Assembly: GCA_011390335.1 (NCBI GenBank)
Contig: JAABSO010000013.1
Coordinates: 31,353-95,352, forward strand
Origin: Desulfotignum sp.
GTDB lineage: Bacteria > Desulfobacterota > Desulfobacteria > Desulfobacterales > Desulfobacteraceae
Reading direction: 5' to 3'
Length of the DNA: 64,000 nucleotides
Part shown: positions 36,411-45,623 of the stretch, in pieces
How positions within the stretch are numbered: the first letter of the stretch is position 1
Layout of the letters: every line of letters begins with the position of its first letter
Notes under the pieces: model-generated
The model's database searches: none
Told to the model about the DNA's origin: nothing
Seen by the model: the letters and a program-made list of their open reading frames with translations, nothing else
Translations under genes and position numbers: made by a program

Positions 36411-36905
36411 ATGGCATATGATTTTAATTTAAATGAAGTATTTGAAATGGCCATCCAGATTGAAGCCAACGGTGCCGGATTTTACAGAAAAGCGGCCGGA
36501 TTTCGGAAAGATCCTGCAAACAAGGAATTTCTGGAGAAACTGGCCCGTATGGAAGACAAGCACAAACAAACATTTGAGGCCATGCGCCAGGAAGTATCAG
36601 ATGTGGAAAAACAGCAGACCGTGTTTGACCCGGCAAACGAAATGTCCATGTACCTCAAGGCCATGGCAGACTCCCATGGCGGCGAAGGCAACCCGGATAT
36701 TGCTGACTCTTTTACAGGAAAAGAAACCATGGAGGAGATCATAACCACGGCCATCGGCCTGGAAAAAGAATCCATCCTCTTTTATCTGGGACTCAAGGAT
36801 CTTGTGCCCCCCAAATACGGCCATGACAAACTGGATCACATCATCAAAGAAGAAAAACTGCACGTGGCCCAGTTAAATGGATTTTTAAAAAAAGCCACCG
36901 CATAG
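36411..36905 (+). CDS. Rubrerythrin-like ferritin-fold protein
   Basis: A 164-residue ferritin-like protein without a rubredoxin domain. Helix glutamates are visible: MAIQIEANGAGFYRKAA, ARMEDKHKQTFEAM, AIGLEKESILFYLGL and IIKEEKLHVAQLNGF, which match the four metal-ligand positions of the di-iron site. An AAGGAGATAACTC ribosome site precedes the ATG. Peroxide reduction or iron handling is likely by family. It is flanked by unrelated genes and appears monocistronic. Confidence 0.85.
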   Translation: MAYDFNLNEVFEMAIQIEANGAGFYRKAAGFRKDPANKEFLEKLARMEDKHKQTFEAMRQEVSDVEKQQTVFDPANEMSMYLKAMADSHGGEGNPDIADSFTGKETMEEIITTAIGLEKESILFYLGLKDLVPPKYGHDKLDHIIKEEKLHVAQLNGFLKKATA

Positions 36906-37016
36906 GCAATATTTTTCACCCGCCAGGTTTTTTATCCGGGTATTTTCCTGGCGGGTGCCCCGGGTTTGCCGGTGGACTGGAAAATCCCCCGGCATGGTTT
37001 ACATCTATCACTGCAT

Positions 37017-38438
37017 ATGACCAATACCTTCATACATGATCTGAGAACCACACTTTTCAGAGAGCCGTTTAATATTATTGTTCCCATATGGTCTGTTTTC
37101 CTGGTATTTGCCTTAAGCATCTTCTTTGTCTTTATCCCCTCTTTGAAAACCTCCCTGATTGACCAGAAAAAAGAGATGATCCAGACACTGACTGACAGTG
37201 CGGTCAGCCTGTTGTCTGAATACCAGCAGCAGGTTGCTGCAGGTGAATTATCCCTGGCTGAGGCAAAATCCAGGGCCATGAAACAGATACGGCACATGCG
37301 GTACGGCGCTGAAGCCAAAGATTATTTCTTAATTATTGATATGCACCCTTTCATGGTCATGCACCCGTACCGCCCGGACCTGGAAGGCAAAGACCTGACA
37401 GGTTTTACAGATTCCCGGGGCAGTTACCCTTTTCTGGCCATGGTGGAAACGGTCATGAACCATGGGGAGGGCTATGTAAACTATTACTGGCAATGGAAAG
37501 ATGCCCCCCACAGAATCATGCCCAAACTTTCCTATGTCAAAGGGTTTGCACCCTGGGAATGGATTGTGGGAACCGGCATATATATGGAAGATGTACAGGC
37601 TGAAATCAGCGGTATCTTCGATAAAATGAACACCATATTCATCGCTGTCCTGCTTTTCGTGCTCGCCCTGTCTGCCTATATCACCTGGCAGACCATCAGC
37701 ATCAGAGACAAGAAGGAACGGGTGAAAAATACCCTGAAACAGGAAAGAGAAACCCTTTCCATGATTCTGGAGAGCATCCCCCAGGGTATCTGCCTGGTTG
37801 ACAATGACGGCAGATACCTCTATGTAAATTCTTTTTTCACAAAAATTACCGGGTATACACTTGACGATATTCCCTCCAAAGAGGTGTGGTTTCAAAAAGC
37901 CTATCCTGACACCGCATACCGCAAAAAAGTGATGGCAGCCTGGGCAAATGATATATCCAACCGGGAGACAAGCCATGAAAGAGAATTTGAGATCACCTGC
38001 AAAAACAAAGAAACCAAATTCATTGAATTCCGGTCCTGTTTTATGGAGGATAAAAAAATATCTGTATTGACAGATATTACCGACAGAAAAGAAACCGAAG
38101 AGATCAGCAGGGAAAAAGACAGACTTCATGCGGTTCTTGAACTCTCCGGTGCGGTATGCCATGAAATGAACCAGCCCTTGATGAGCATATCAGGATATTT
38201 TGAACTCATTCTGCTGGATATGCCTGAAACTGACCACAATTATCCAAGAATCAAAAAGATCCAGGCCCAGTTGGAACGGATGGCCGATATAACCAAAAAG
38301 CTGATGAAAATATCCACATACCAGACAAAAGGCTATCTAAACGGAAAAATACTGGATATAGCAGGTCTTTCAGAAAACCCGTCCGTGCCTGAACCGTCAG
38401 AACCGAATTCAGGCACGGACACACCGGGAAAAAAATAA
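37017..38438 (+). CDS. Cache-PAS-HisKA sensor protein lacking an ATPase domain
   Basis: A 473-residue membrane sensor, read from ATG 37017 (TTG 36966 in frame is possible). TM1 is at about 24-44, followed by an sCache-type periplasmic domain (about 55-200, with AKDYFLIIDMHPFMVMHP and GYVNYYWQWKD), TM2 at about 208-228, one PAS domain (about 245-350) and a HisKA helix pair with His382 in VCHEMNQPLMSISGYF. The protein then ends in a proline/serine-rich tail (PEPSEPNSGTD) with no HATPase_c domain, which would need another ~110 residues. It can be a phosphotransfer or signalling partner rather than a self-kinase. No ATPase remnant follows the stop. Confidence 0.8.
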   Translation: MTNTFIHDLRTTLFREPFNIIVPIWSVFLVFALSIFFVFIPSLKTSLIDQKKEMIQTLTDSAVSLLSEYQQQVAAGELSLAEAKSRAMKQIRHMRYGAEAKDYFLIIDMHPFMVMHPYRPDLEGKDLTGFTDSRGSYPFLAMVETVMNHGEGYVNYYWQWKDAPHRIMPKLSYVKGFAPWEWIVGTGIYMEDVQAEISGIFDKMNTIFIAVLLFVLALSAYITWQTISIRDKKERVKNTLKQERETLSMILESIPQGICLVDNDGRYLYVNSFFTKITGYTLDDIPSKEVWFQKAYPDTAYRKKVMAAWANDISNRETSHEREFEITCKNKETKFIEFRSCFMEDKKISVLTDITDRKETEEISREKDRLHAVLELSGAVCHEMNQPLMSISGYFELILLDMPETDHNYPRIKKIQAQLERMADITKKLMKISTYQTKGYLNGKILDIAGLSENPSVPEPSEPNSGTDTPGKK

Positions 38439-38488
38439 TATCACAAAACCAGGTGCACCTGTTTTGGGGCTACCTGGCAAATTTGGAA

Positions 38489-38833
38489 CTATTGGGCAAG
38501 GGTGCCCAGATCCGGATTTGCCTTGATGGTCTGTTTGTCTCCTGCCAGGTGGCGGCGTGCTTTTTCCTTGTTCTTTTTTATCAGAATCTGCAGTTTGTCT
38601 GACAGGCCGTCAATGGCGGAATACATGGTTTCCGCTTCCTCTTTTGCATGAATTTTAAGCTTTTCACAGCTCAGGTTGATCTCTGCAATATGGCGTATTT
38701 TTTCAACAGACAAAACCAGATTTGCCTCTGCCGGGGCATCCAGCATTTTATCCAGTTTTTCCAGTTTTTCCTGTACATAGGATTTGAGGGCATCTGAGGA
38801 TTCGATCTTTTTGAAGGTGATGGATATCTGCAT
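38489..38833 (-). CDS. hpf: Ribosome hibernation promoting factor, short form
   Basis: A 114-residue HPF/RaiA protein that binds the 30S decoding centre of idle ribosomes. The start MQISITFKKIESSDALKSYV and the middle EINLSCEKLKIHAKEEAETMYSAIDGLSDKLQ follow the family's beta-alpha-beta pattern with basic helices. It lacks the C-terminal dimerisation domain of long HPF, so it is a short type. The gene is monocistronic, on the opposite strand to its neighbours. Confidence 0.9.
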   Translation of the reverse strand: MQISITFKKIESSDALKSYVQEKLEKLDKMLDAPAEANLVLSVEKIRHIAEINLSCEKLKIHAKEEAETMYSAIDGLSDKLQILIKKNKEKARRHLAGDKQTIKANPDLGTLAQ

Positions 38834-38978
38834 GCAAAGTCCTCCTGTTAAGGGGTGGTTGGCATTTTACAGCCAGTTTAACAGAAAATGTGCACCAATG
38901 ACAGGAAAGTCAATTTTTTTCCAGCCATTTTCTGTACTTGTTCCAGATTATCAATTCATGTATAATAAATACCATTGG

Positions 38979-39013
38979 GTTTTCATTGCCTTAATGCGTT
39001 TTCATTGCCTTAA
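38979..39013. repeat. 19-base tandem duplication upstream of CBS gene
   Basis: GTTTTCATTGCCTTAATGC at 38979-38997 is directly followed by GTTTTCATTGCCTTAAT at 38998 onward. The second copy ends just before the AAGGAGA ribosome site of the CBS gene, so it lies in its leader. Confidence 0.7.
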
Positions 39014-39026
39014 TAAGGAGACTGTC

Positions 39027-39482
39027 ATGATCAAAGCAAGCGATATCATGGAAACCAACATCATCAGCGTTACCCCTGACACAGACATCCCCAGGGCAGT
39101 GAGGACACTGCTTGACAACCACATCAACGGGGTCCCGGTGGTCAATGACAAAGAAGAACTTGTGGGTATCCTGTGCCAGAGCGATTTGATCTTTGCGCAA
39201 AAAGAGATGCCCATCCCCCCGATTTTTACCATCCTGGATTCTATCTTTCCCTTGTCCTCATCCAAAAAAATTGATGAAGAATTCCGTAAAATTGCCGCCA
39301 CCACCGTGGCCCAGGCCATGGTAAAGAATGTGGTGTCAGTGGCACCGGACACCCCGGTGAGTGAACTCGCAAGCCTTATGGTGGAAAAACATTTTCACAC
39401 CATCCCGGTGGTAAAAAACAAAAAACTGGTGGGCATCATAGGCAAGGAAGATGTGCTGAAAACCCTGACCACTGACGACTGA
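39027..39482 (+). CDS. CBS-domain pair protein
   Basis: A 151-residue stand-alone Bateman module of two CBS domains, which usually bind adenine nucleotides and tune a partner. First CBS: ASDIMETNIISVTPDTD, NGVPVVNDKEELVGILCQSDL; second: VAQAMVKNVVSVAPDTP, HTIPVVKNKKLVGIIGKEDVL. The start is ATG 39027 behind AAGGAGACTG. It lies 107 bases before the glycogen phosphorylase gene on the same strand, so a link between energy charge and glycogen use is possible but unproven. Confidence 0.9.
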   Translation: MIKASDIMETNIISVTPDTDIPRAVRTLLDNHINGVPVVNDKEELVGILCQSDLIFAQKEMPIPPIFTILDSIFPLSSSKKIDEEFRKIAATTVAQAMVKNVVSVAPDTPVSELASLMVEKHFHTIPVVKNKKLVGIIGKEDVLKTLTTDD

Positions 39483-39589
39483 TAACCTCATACTTTATAC
39501 CCTGATACCTGATTCCGGCATCTTTTGTCTGCCGGTATCAGGTATCCATACTTTATCAATAATCCCCACCCAACCCATGGGAGGCTGTC

Positions 39590-42043
39590 ATGGCGTATTT
39601 TGATTTTACCAGTTTTGAAGTATCGTTTCACCAGTATGTAAAATATGTCCTGGGCAAGCCCCTGGCCGAGACAACAAAGAAAGACCAGCTCAATGCGGTT
39701 TCCTATGCTGTGGGCAAATATCTGATGGACATCAATTTCGACACCCAGGAAAGATATGCAAAAAACGATGTCAAAAAGGTGTATTACCTGTCCATGGAAT
39801 TTCTCATCGGCCGGCTCTTGTCCAACAACCTGCTGAATCTGGGGATTTTTGATGCCTGTGCCCGGTTTTTAAAAAAACAGGGGATTGATCTGGAAGAACT
39901 GGTGGAGGAGGAGCAGGACCCGGCCCTGGGAAACGGCGGCTTAGGAAGACTGGCAGCCTGTTTTCTGGATTCTCTGGCCAGCCTGGACATGCCGGGATTC
40001 GGATATGGCATCAACTATGATTACGGGCTGTTCCGCCAGGTGATAATCAATGGACACCAGCGGGAAAAACCCGACTACTGGCCCAACCGGTCCTCGCCCT
40101 GGCTGATCCGCCGCTCAGGGGAACAGTATATGCTGCCCATTTACGGAAAAATTGAAGACACCCTGGACCGGAACGGGGAATACAATCCCATGTGGACCAA
40201 CTGGAAACTGTTCATGGGCAGGCCCCACGATATTCTTGTGTCAGGGCATGGCGGCCGCACCGTAAACCGGCTCAGGCTCTTTTCCGCCGCTGCCTCGGAA
40301 GACTTTGACATCAATATTTTTAATGACGGGGATTATCTTAAAGCTGTGCGGCGGAAAATCACATCTGAAAGCGTCACCAAGATTCTGTATCCGTCTGATT
40401 CAAAAGATGTGGGCAAAGAGCTGCGGCTGGTTCAGGAATATTTTCTGGTGGCCTGTGCCATCCGGGATATTATCCGCAATTATGAAACCCGCCACAAAAA
40501 CTATGAAACATTTTACGAGCGGGTGGCCATCCAGCTTAATGACACCCATCCTTCCCTGGCTGTTGCGGAACTCATGCGCATCCTGGTGGATGAAAAAGGG
40601 CTGGAATGGGAAAAAGCCTGGGGCATAACCGTTAAAACACTGGCGTTTACCAACCACACCCTGCTGCCCGAAGCCCTGGAAACCTGGCCGGTATCCATTC
40701 TGGGCAAGGTGGTGCCCCGGCATCTGCAAATCATATTTGAGATCAACCAGCGCTTCATTGCATCGGTGAAAGAAAAGTTCGGTGAAGGTTCTGATGATAT
40801 GATCGCACGGATGTCCATTATTCAGGAAGGCGAAGAACAACAGGTGCGCATGGCCAATCTGGCCATTATCGGCAGCCATTCGGTGAACGGGGTTGCCAGG
40901 GTGCATTCAGATCTGGTCAAAACCCGGCTGGTCCCGGAATTTTATTCTCTGTGGCCGGAAAAATTCAACAACAAAACCAACGGGGTCACCCCGAGGCGGT
41001 GGGTGGTGGCCTGCAATCCAGAGCTGGCAAAACTGATCACCGATGCCATCGGAAGGCGCTGGATCGCAGATCTTGACCTGGTATGGGAACTGGAGGCGTT
41101 CCAGAATGATCCGGGTTTTCTGGACCGGTTCCGGGCGGTGAAACAGACCAATAAAAAAGCTTTGGCAGACTACATCAAAGACACGGTGTTTGAAACCGTG
41201 GATCCAGGGTCCATATTTGACATCCAGGCCAAGCGCATCCATGAGTACAAGCGGCAGCTGCTCAATGTCCTGCACATCATCCACCTGTATCTGTCCATCA
41301 AGGACAACAACAAAGATATCAAATCACCCCGGACCTTCATCTTTGCCGGCAAGGCTGCGCCTGGATACCACACAGCCAAGCTGATCATCAAACTGATCCA
41401 CAACCTGGCTGCCGTGGTGAACAAAGACCCCCAGGTGAACCAGCAGATAAAGATCGTATTTCTGCCTGACTACCGGGTGACCCTGGCGGAGCGCCTTATT
41501 CCGGCAGCAGATGTCAGTGAACAGATCTCCACTGCAGGCATGGAAGCGTCAGGCACCGGCAACATGAAATTTGCCATGAACGGGGCTTTGACCATCGGCA
41601 CCATGGACGGTGCCAATATTGAAATTTATGAACAGGTGGGCAAAGACAACATGTATATTTTCGGATTGGGCGTGGAAGAGGTGGAGGCGTTACGCCCCCA
41701 TTACCTTCCCAGGGAATATCTGGAAAAAGATGACCGTCTCAAACAGGTGATATACGCGCTGCGGTCCGACCGGTTCAGCCAGTCGGAGCCTGGCCTTTTC
41801 CGGCCCCTGTATAACCTGCTCATGTCCCCGACGGACCATTACCTGCATTTTGGGGATTTTGGCGCCTATACCGCTGCCCAGGAAGCCATCGGCAAAGATT
41901 TTCTGGAGCCTGCCAGATGGAGCGCCAAAGCACTTATGAACACGGCCCGCACAGGCACGTTTTCCAGCGACAGGACCATCAAGGCCTACGCCAGTGAAAT
42001 ATGGGGAATTCAATCCCAGATCCAGGAACAGGATCTCTGGTAA
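39590..42043 (+). CDS. glgP: Glycogen phosphorylase (GT35)
   Basis: An 817-residue pyridoxal-phosphate enzyme releasing glucose 1-phosphate from glycogen. It is of the classical animal/E. coli type: YYLSMEFLIGRLLSNNLLNLG near the N-terminus (described here by YLSMEFLIGR), NGGLGRLAACFLDSLA, the central RRWVVACNPEL, KRIHEYKRQLLN and the PLP lysine Lys660 in EASGTGNMKF, followed by GTMDGANIEI. GGGAGGCTG precedes the ATG. It converges on the branching-enzyme gene 29 bases downstream, so this phosphorylase belongs with the glycogen operon on the other strand. A second phosphorylase of a different subfamily is at 45624. Confidence 0.95.
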   Translation: MAYFDFTSFEVSFHQYVKYVLGKPLAETTKKDQLNAVSYAVGKYLMDINFDTQERYAKNDVKKVYYLSMEFLIGRLLSNNLLNLGIFDACARFLKKQGIDLEELVEEEQDPALGNGGLGRLAACFLDSLASLDMPGFGYGINYDYGLFRQVIINGHQREKPDYWPNRSSPWLIRRSGEQYMLPIYGKIEDTLDRNGEYNPMWTNWKLFMGRPHDILVSGHGGRTVNRLRLFSAAASEDFDINIFNDGDYLKAVRRKITSESVTKILYPSDSKDVGKELRLVQEYFLVACAIRDIIRNYETRHKNYETFYERVAIQLNDTHPSLAVAELMRILVDEKGLEWEKAWGITVKTLAFTNHTLLPEALETWPVSILGKVVPRHLQIIFEINQRFIASVKEKFGEGSDDMIARMSIIQEGEEQQVRMANLAIIGSHSVNGVARVHSDLVKTRLVPEFYSLWPEKFNNKTNGVTPRRWVVACNPELAKLITDAIGRRWIADLDLVWELEAFQNDPGFLDRFRAVKQTNKKALADYIKDTVFETVDPGSIFDIQAKRIHEYKRQLLNVLHIIHLYLSIKDNNKDIKSPRTFIFAGKAAPGYHTAKLIIKLIHNLAAVVNKDPQVNQQIKIVFLPDYRVTLAERLIPAADVSEQISTAGMEASGTGNMKFAMNGALTIGTMDGANIEIYEQVGKDNMYIFGLGVEEVEALRPHYLPREYLEKDDRLKQVIYALRSDRFSQSEPGLFRPLYNLLMSPTDHYLHFGDFGAYTAAQEAIGKDFLEPARWSAKALMNTARTGTFSSDRTIKAYASEIWGIQSQIQEQDLW

Positions 42044-42072
42044 AAAAACTACCCTGGGTGATGGTCTCAGTT

Positions 42073-44106
42073 TTACAGCATCTTTTCCAGCACCAGGGCG
42101 GTGCGGCTGGGCAGATACAGGGGCAGAAGCTGCCGGGTGATCTCCCCCTGGGCCATGGGGCTGGTAACATGGACCTGCCCCGGTATTAGCCGGTTTCGTC
42201 CTCCGAACCTTGTCTCGTCCGTGTCCAGGACCATCCGGTATCTTCCCGGCGGCGCATCCACCCGGTAATCAAAAAAAGATTGGTCAGGGTGAAAATTGAA
42301 GACCCAAAAAAACTTTCCCCGAAAAAAGGCAATGATGTTGTGGTCCTCATGCAGATAAAACAGATCCGGGTATGATGCCGGCAGATCGTTTTCTTTTGCA
42401 AGCAGAATCATCCGGCGGTCAAATGCATATAGATCGGTGTAAAACAGATCCGGGTCATATTTCAGCGACCACTGGCGCCGGGCATACTGATATGAGAAAT
42501 GGTTCTGACGGGAGGGAAAATCCACCCATTCCGGATGGCCGAACTCATTGCCCATGAAATTCAGATAACCGGCATTGGCCGTGGCCAGGGTGATCAGCCG
42601 GATCATCTTGTGCAGGGCCACTCCCCGGAAAGTCTCAATGGCAGCATTTTCCTTGTGCATGGCTGTATAGATGCGGCTGCCCATGAGATGCATCATCAGG
42701 GTTTTATCCCCCACCAAGGCCTGGTCATGGCATTCTGCATAGGAAATAGTGGCTTCCTCGGCCCGGCGGTTGGTGAGTTCATGCCAGAGCTTTTCCAGGG
42801 GCCAGTCTTCATCCCGGGTTTCCTTGAGCAGTTTGATCCAGTAGTCGGCAATGCCCATGGCAAAACGAAAATCAAACCCGTATCCTCCCTGGTCAATGCC
42901 TGCAGCCAAACCGGGATACCCGCTGACATCCTCTGCAACGGTGACAGCCCCGGGCTGAAGCTGGTGTATCAGACGGTTGGCGGAAAACAGATAGGACAGG
43001 GCATCAGTGTCGACCCCGGGCCCGAAGTAATCATCATAACTGACAAACGCCCGGTTCAGGCCGTGGTCTTCAAAAATCATAGAGGTGATGCCGTCAAACC
43101 GGAACCCGTCCACATGAAACTCCTCGATCCAGTACCGCAGATTGGACAAAAGAAATTTTACGACCATGGGTTTTGCATAGTCAAAACACCGGGAATCCCA
43201 TAAACGGTGAACCCCTCTGGGACCGTCGTGGAAAAACTGGTACAGGGTACCGTCAAAACAAGACAGCCCCTCCACCTCGTTGCGGACACTGTGGGAATGG
43301 ATGATGTCCATCAACACCTGTATGCCTTCCTGATGGGCCGCATCAATCAGTTTTTTGAGATCTTCCGGGGTGCCGAACCGGGAGGATGGGGCGAAAAAAG
43401 AGGAGACATGGTAGCCAAAAGACCCGTAATAGGGGTGTTCCTGCACCGCCATCAGCTGGATAGTGTTGTACCCGGCATGCGTGACCTTGGGCAGGATATG
43501 GCGGCGGAATTCCGTCCAGGTACCGATACGTCCTTCCTCCTGGGCCATGCCTGGATGGGCTTCGTAAATCAGTATGGGGCCGTCCCTGTGGGGGTTCCCC
43601 CGCACCTGCCAGGCATAGGGTTCCGGCGGTTCCCACACCTGGGCATTGAAAATCAGCGTATGGGGATCCTGAACCACCCGCCTGGCTGCTGTGGGAATCC
43701 GGTCTCCCTTCCCCCCGGGCCAGATGACTTTCAACCGGAACAGGTCCTGGTGGGAAAACCGGTCTGCAGGAAAATGTGCCTGGAAAGTGTCGCTGTCCTT
43801 TCTGGGTACCTGATATTCCGGCACACATCTCCAGTTGTTTTTGTCACACAGAATGTACATGTCAGAAGCATTGGGGGCCCATTCCGTGAACACCCACTGA
43901 TGGCCTTTCGCGTCAAAATGCAGGCCGAACTGATGGTGGTAATCGGCAAACGCATTCAGAGAACCGCCATTTTCCCGGCACAGTCTTTGCTCCAGGTCCA
44001 GGGCGTCTCGGTACCGGGAAAAAATGGTATCGGCATGGGCCAGCAGCCCCGGATCATTGAAAATCCCCGGATCAGACAAGGAAGGGTCTTTGGAGCATTT
44101 TTTCAT
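42073..44106 (-). CDS. glgB: 1,4-alpha-glucan branching enzyme (GH13, eukaryotic-type)
   Basis: Introduces alpha-1,6 branches in glycogen. From ATG 44106 it is 677 residues; the same frame is open to 44163, so the start is uncertain. An N-terminal CBM48 part (FTEWAPNASDMYILCDKNNW) precedes a GH13 barrel with YEAHPGMAQEEGRIGTW, VLMDIIHSHSVRN, nucleophile in DGFRFDGITSM, acid in VAEDVSG and YAECHDQA. The sequence is closer to the eukaryotic/archaeal branching subfamily (GH13_8) than to classical bacterial GlgB. It overlaps the end of the glycogen synthase gene by 35 bases and is last in the operon. Confidence 0.92.
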   Translation of the reverse strand: MKKCSKDPSLSDPGIFNDPGLLAHADTIFSRYRDALDLEQRLCRENGGSLNAFADYHHQFGLHFDAKGHQWVFTEWAPNASDMYILCDKNNWRCVPEYQVPRKDSDTFQAHFPADRFSHQDLFRLKVIWPGGKGDRIPTAARRVVQDPHTLIFNAQVWEPPEPYAWQVRGNPHRDGPILIYEAHPGMAQEEGRIGTWTEFRRHILPKVTHAGYNTIQLMAVQEHPYYGSFGYHVSSFFAPSSRFGTPEDLKKLIDAAHQEGIQVLMDIIHSHSVRNEVEGLSCFDGTLYQFFHDGPRGVHRLWDSRCFDYAKPMVVKFLLSNLRYWIEEFHVDGFRFDGITSMIFEDHGLNRAFVSYDDYFGPGVDTDALSYLFSANRLIHQLQPGAVTVAEDVSGYPGLAAGIDQGGYGFDFRFAMGIADYWIKLLKETRDEDWPLEKLWHELTNRRAEEATISYAECHDQALVGDKTLMMHLMGSRIYTAMHKENAAIETFRGVALHKMIRLITLATANAGYLNFMGNEFGHPEWVDFPSRQNHFSYQYARRQWSLKYDPDLFYTDLYAFDRRMILLAKENDLPASYPDLFYLHEDHNIIAFFRGKFFWVFNFHPDQSFFDYRVDAPPGRYRMVLDTDETRFGGRNRLIPGQVHVTSPMAQGEITRQLLPLYLPSRTALVLEKML

Positions 44107-45571
44107 ACAGGTTGATATAATCCTCTGCACATCGGGTGTGGTTGAATGCCAGTACACTTTCAATCATGATCCTGTGGATCTGGGTTTCTCTGGTCTGGTC
44201 ATCCAGCATATAAAAATCCATTGCCCGGTCAACCGCCCAGGAAAGACCGTTGGCATCATGGACGGTGAATACAAATCCATTGCCGCTGTCTCCGGCCGGA
44301 TCCAGGGGCTGGACCGTGTCATGGAGCCCGCCGGTATCAAACACAACAGGCAGGCTGCCATAGATCCCCCCCACCATCTGGGGCAGGCCGCAGGGCTCAA
44401 ACGCTGACGGCATGAGCACAAAATCCGATGCAGCAAATGCCTGGTGGGAAAGCCCTTCGTTGAATCCGCAGACAGCCACGCGCTTGCCTATGCCATGGTG
44501 CCGGACAATATCATGGAAATGCTTTTCAAAAGAACCCGATGCCACAGATACGATCTGCAGCCCCTGGTCCCAGTAGCGGTCCACCATATCGAACATGATA
44601 TTTGCCAGCAGCTGGCACCCTTTCTGCACCGGGTCCAGGCGGGAGGGCCAGAAAAACAATGGGGCAGCTGCATTTTCTTCCATATCTAAAATTTTCTGCA
44701 GATATTTTTTGTTTGCAGCTTTCATTTTTTTATGGTTCTTGGGGCCAAAGTTATATCTGATCAGATCGTCCACTGCCGGATTGAACTCAGGTTCCGGTGC
44801 ATTGAGAATCCCGGTTGCGCATCCGGAATAGTATTTATGGGTCAGTTCGTTTTTCAGACAGGGTTCCACAAAAGGGTGGCGGTCCTCCACGATTTCACGA
44901 AGAAAGGTGGGGCTCACGGTATTTACATAATGGGCAGCGAACACCCCTGAGGTGAGAAAATCCACCCGGTTCCAGTCCCGGCTCTCTTCATAATTTACCG
45001 GCGGTTGCTTGAAATACATCCGCTGCCAGAAAGCTGCTGCATCAATGCCCCGGTCTTCAATTTCCGCCATGGTGGATGTCATGGTGTGAATATTGTGGAT
45101 GGTGAACAGGCAGGGAATCTCCATCTCCCGGGACATGGCCGGGATCAGTCCCGTCATCCAGTCATTGCAGTGGATGATATCCGGTTCCACCCGGGGAATG
45201 ATGTTGTTGATGACCTCCCGCTGAAATGCCAGAGACACCTTCAGGTCCATGTCGGAATACCCGGAATAGACATTGCTCAAATAATAAAAGGCCCGGTCTG
45301 CTGCCAGGTGAATACGTTCTTCGTCCAGGCGTTTGCGGATCTTTGCCAGTTCCTGGCTGTGGGTTTTGGTGGTGCTGCCGTCAAATATGGACCTGTAATC
45401 CGGCAAAGCCACATGTACATCACAGCCCAGGTCAAACAGGGCGGAAATCAGGGCCGCAGATACATCAGCCAGCCCCCCGGCTTTGGCAGAATAATTGGAC
45501 CGGTCCCCCATATCTTCGGGAAGGTAGGTTACTTCAGGCGTCACAATAAGGATTCTTGGTTTTTGTGCCAT
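44072..45571 (-). CDS. glgA: Glycogen synthase (GT5)
   Basis: A 499-residue glucosyltransferase that elongates alpha-1,4-glucan from ADP- or UDP-glucose. Seen: the KxGGL donor loop as SAKAGGLADVSAAL, DIIHCNDWMTGLIPA, FTIHNIHTM, and the C-terminal nucleotide site LMPSAFEPCGLPQM with VFDTGGLHDTV. ATG 45571 is used because it opens MAQKPRILIVTPEV and has GGAAAGAG upstream; the frame continues to 45640, inside the phosphorylase stop region. It lies 52 bases after the second phosphorylase and overlaps the branching enzyme. Confidence 0.93.
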   Translation of the reverse strand: MAQKPRILIVTPEVTYLPEDMGDRSNYSAKAGGLADVSAALISALFDLGCDVHVALPDYRSIFDGSTTKTHSQELAKIRKRLDEERIHLAADRAFYYLSNVYSGYSDMDLKVSLAFQREVINNIIPRVEPDIIHCNDWMTGLIPAMSREMEIPCLFTIHNIHTMTSTMAEIEDRGIDAAAFWQRMYFKQPPVNYEESRDWNRVDFLTSGVFAAHYVNTVSPTFLREIVEDRHPFVEPCLKNELTHKYYSGCATGILNAPEPEFNPAVDDLIRYNFGPKNHKKMKAANKKYLQKILDMEENAAAPLFFWPSRLDPVQKGCQLLANIMFDMVDRYWDQGLQIVSVASGSFEKHFHDIVRHHGIGKRVAVCGFNEGLSHQAFAASDFVLMPSAFEPCGLPQMVGGIYGSLPVVFDTGGLHDTVQPLDPAGDSGNGFVFTVHDANGLSWAVDRAMDFYMLDDQTRETQIHRIMIESVLAFNHTRCAEDYINLYEKMLQRPFLV

Positions 45572-45623
45572 ATCTCTTTCCCCGTGAAAAACTGGTGCAG
45601 GTTTGGTGCAGATGCTTGCATTT

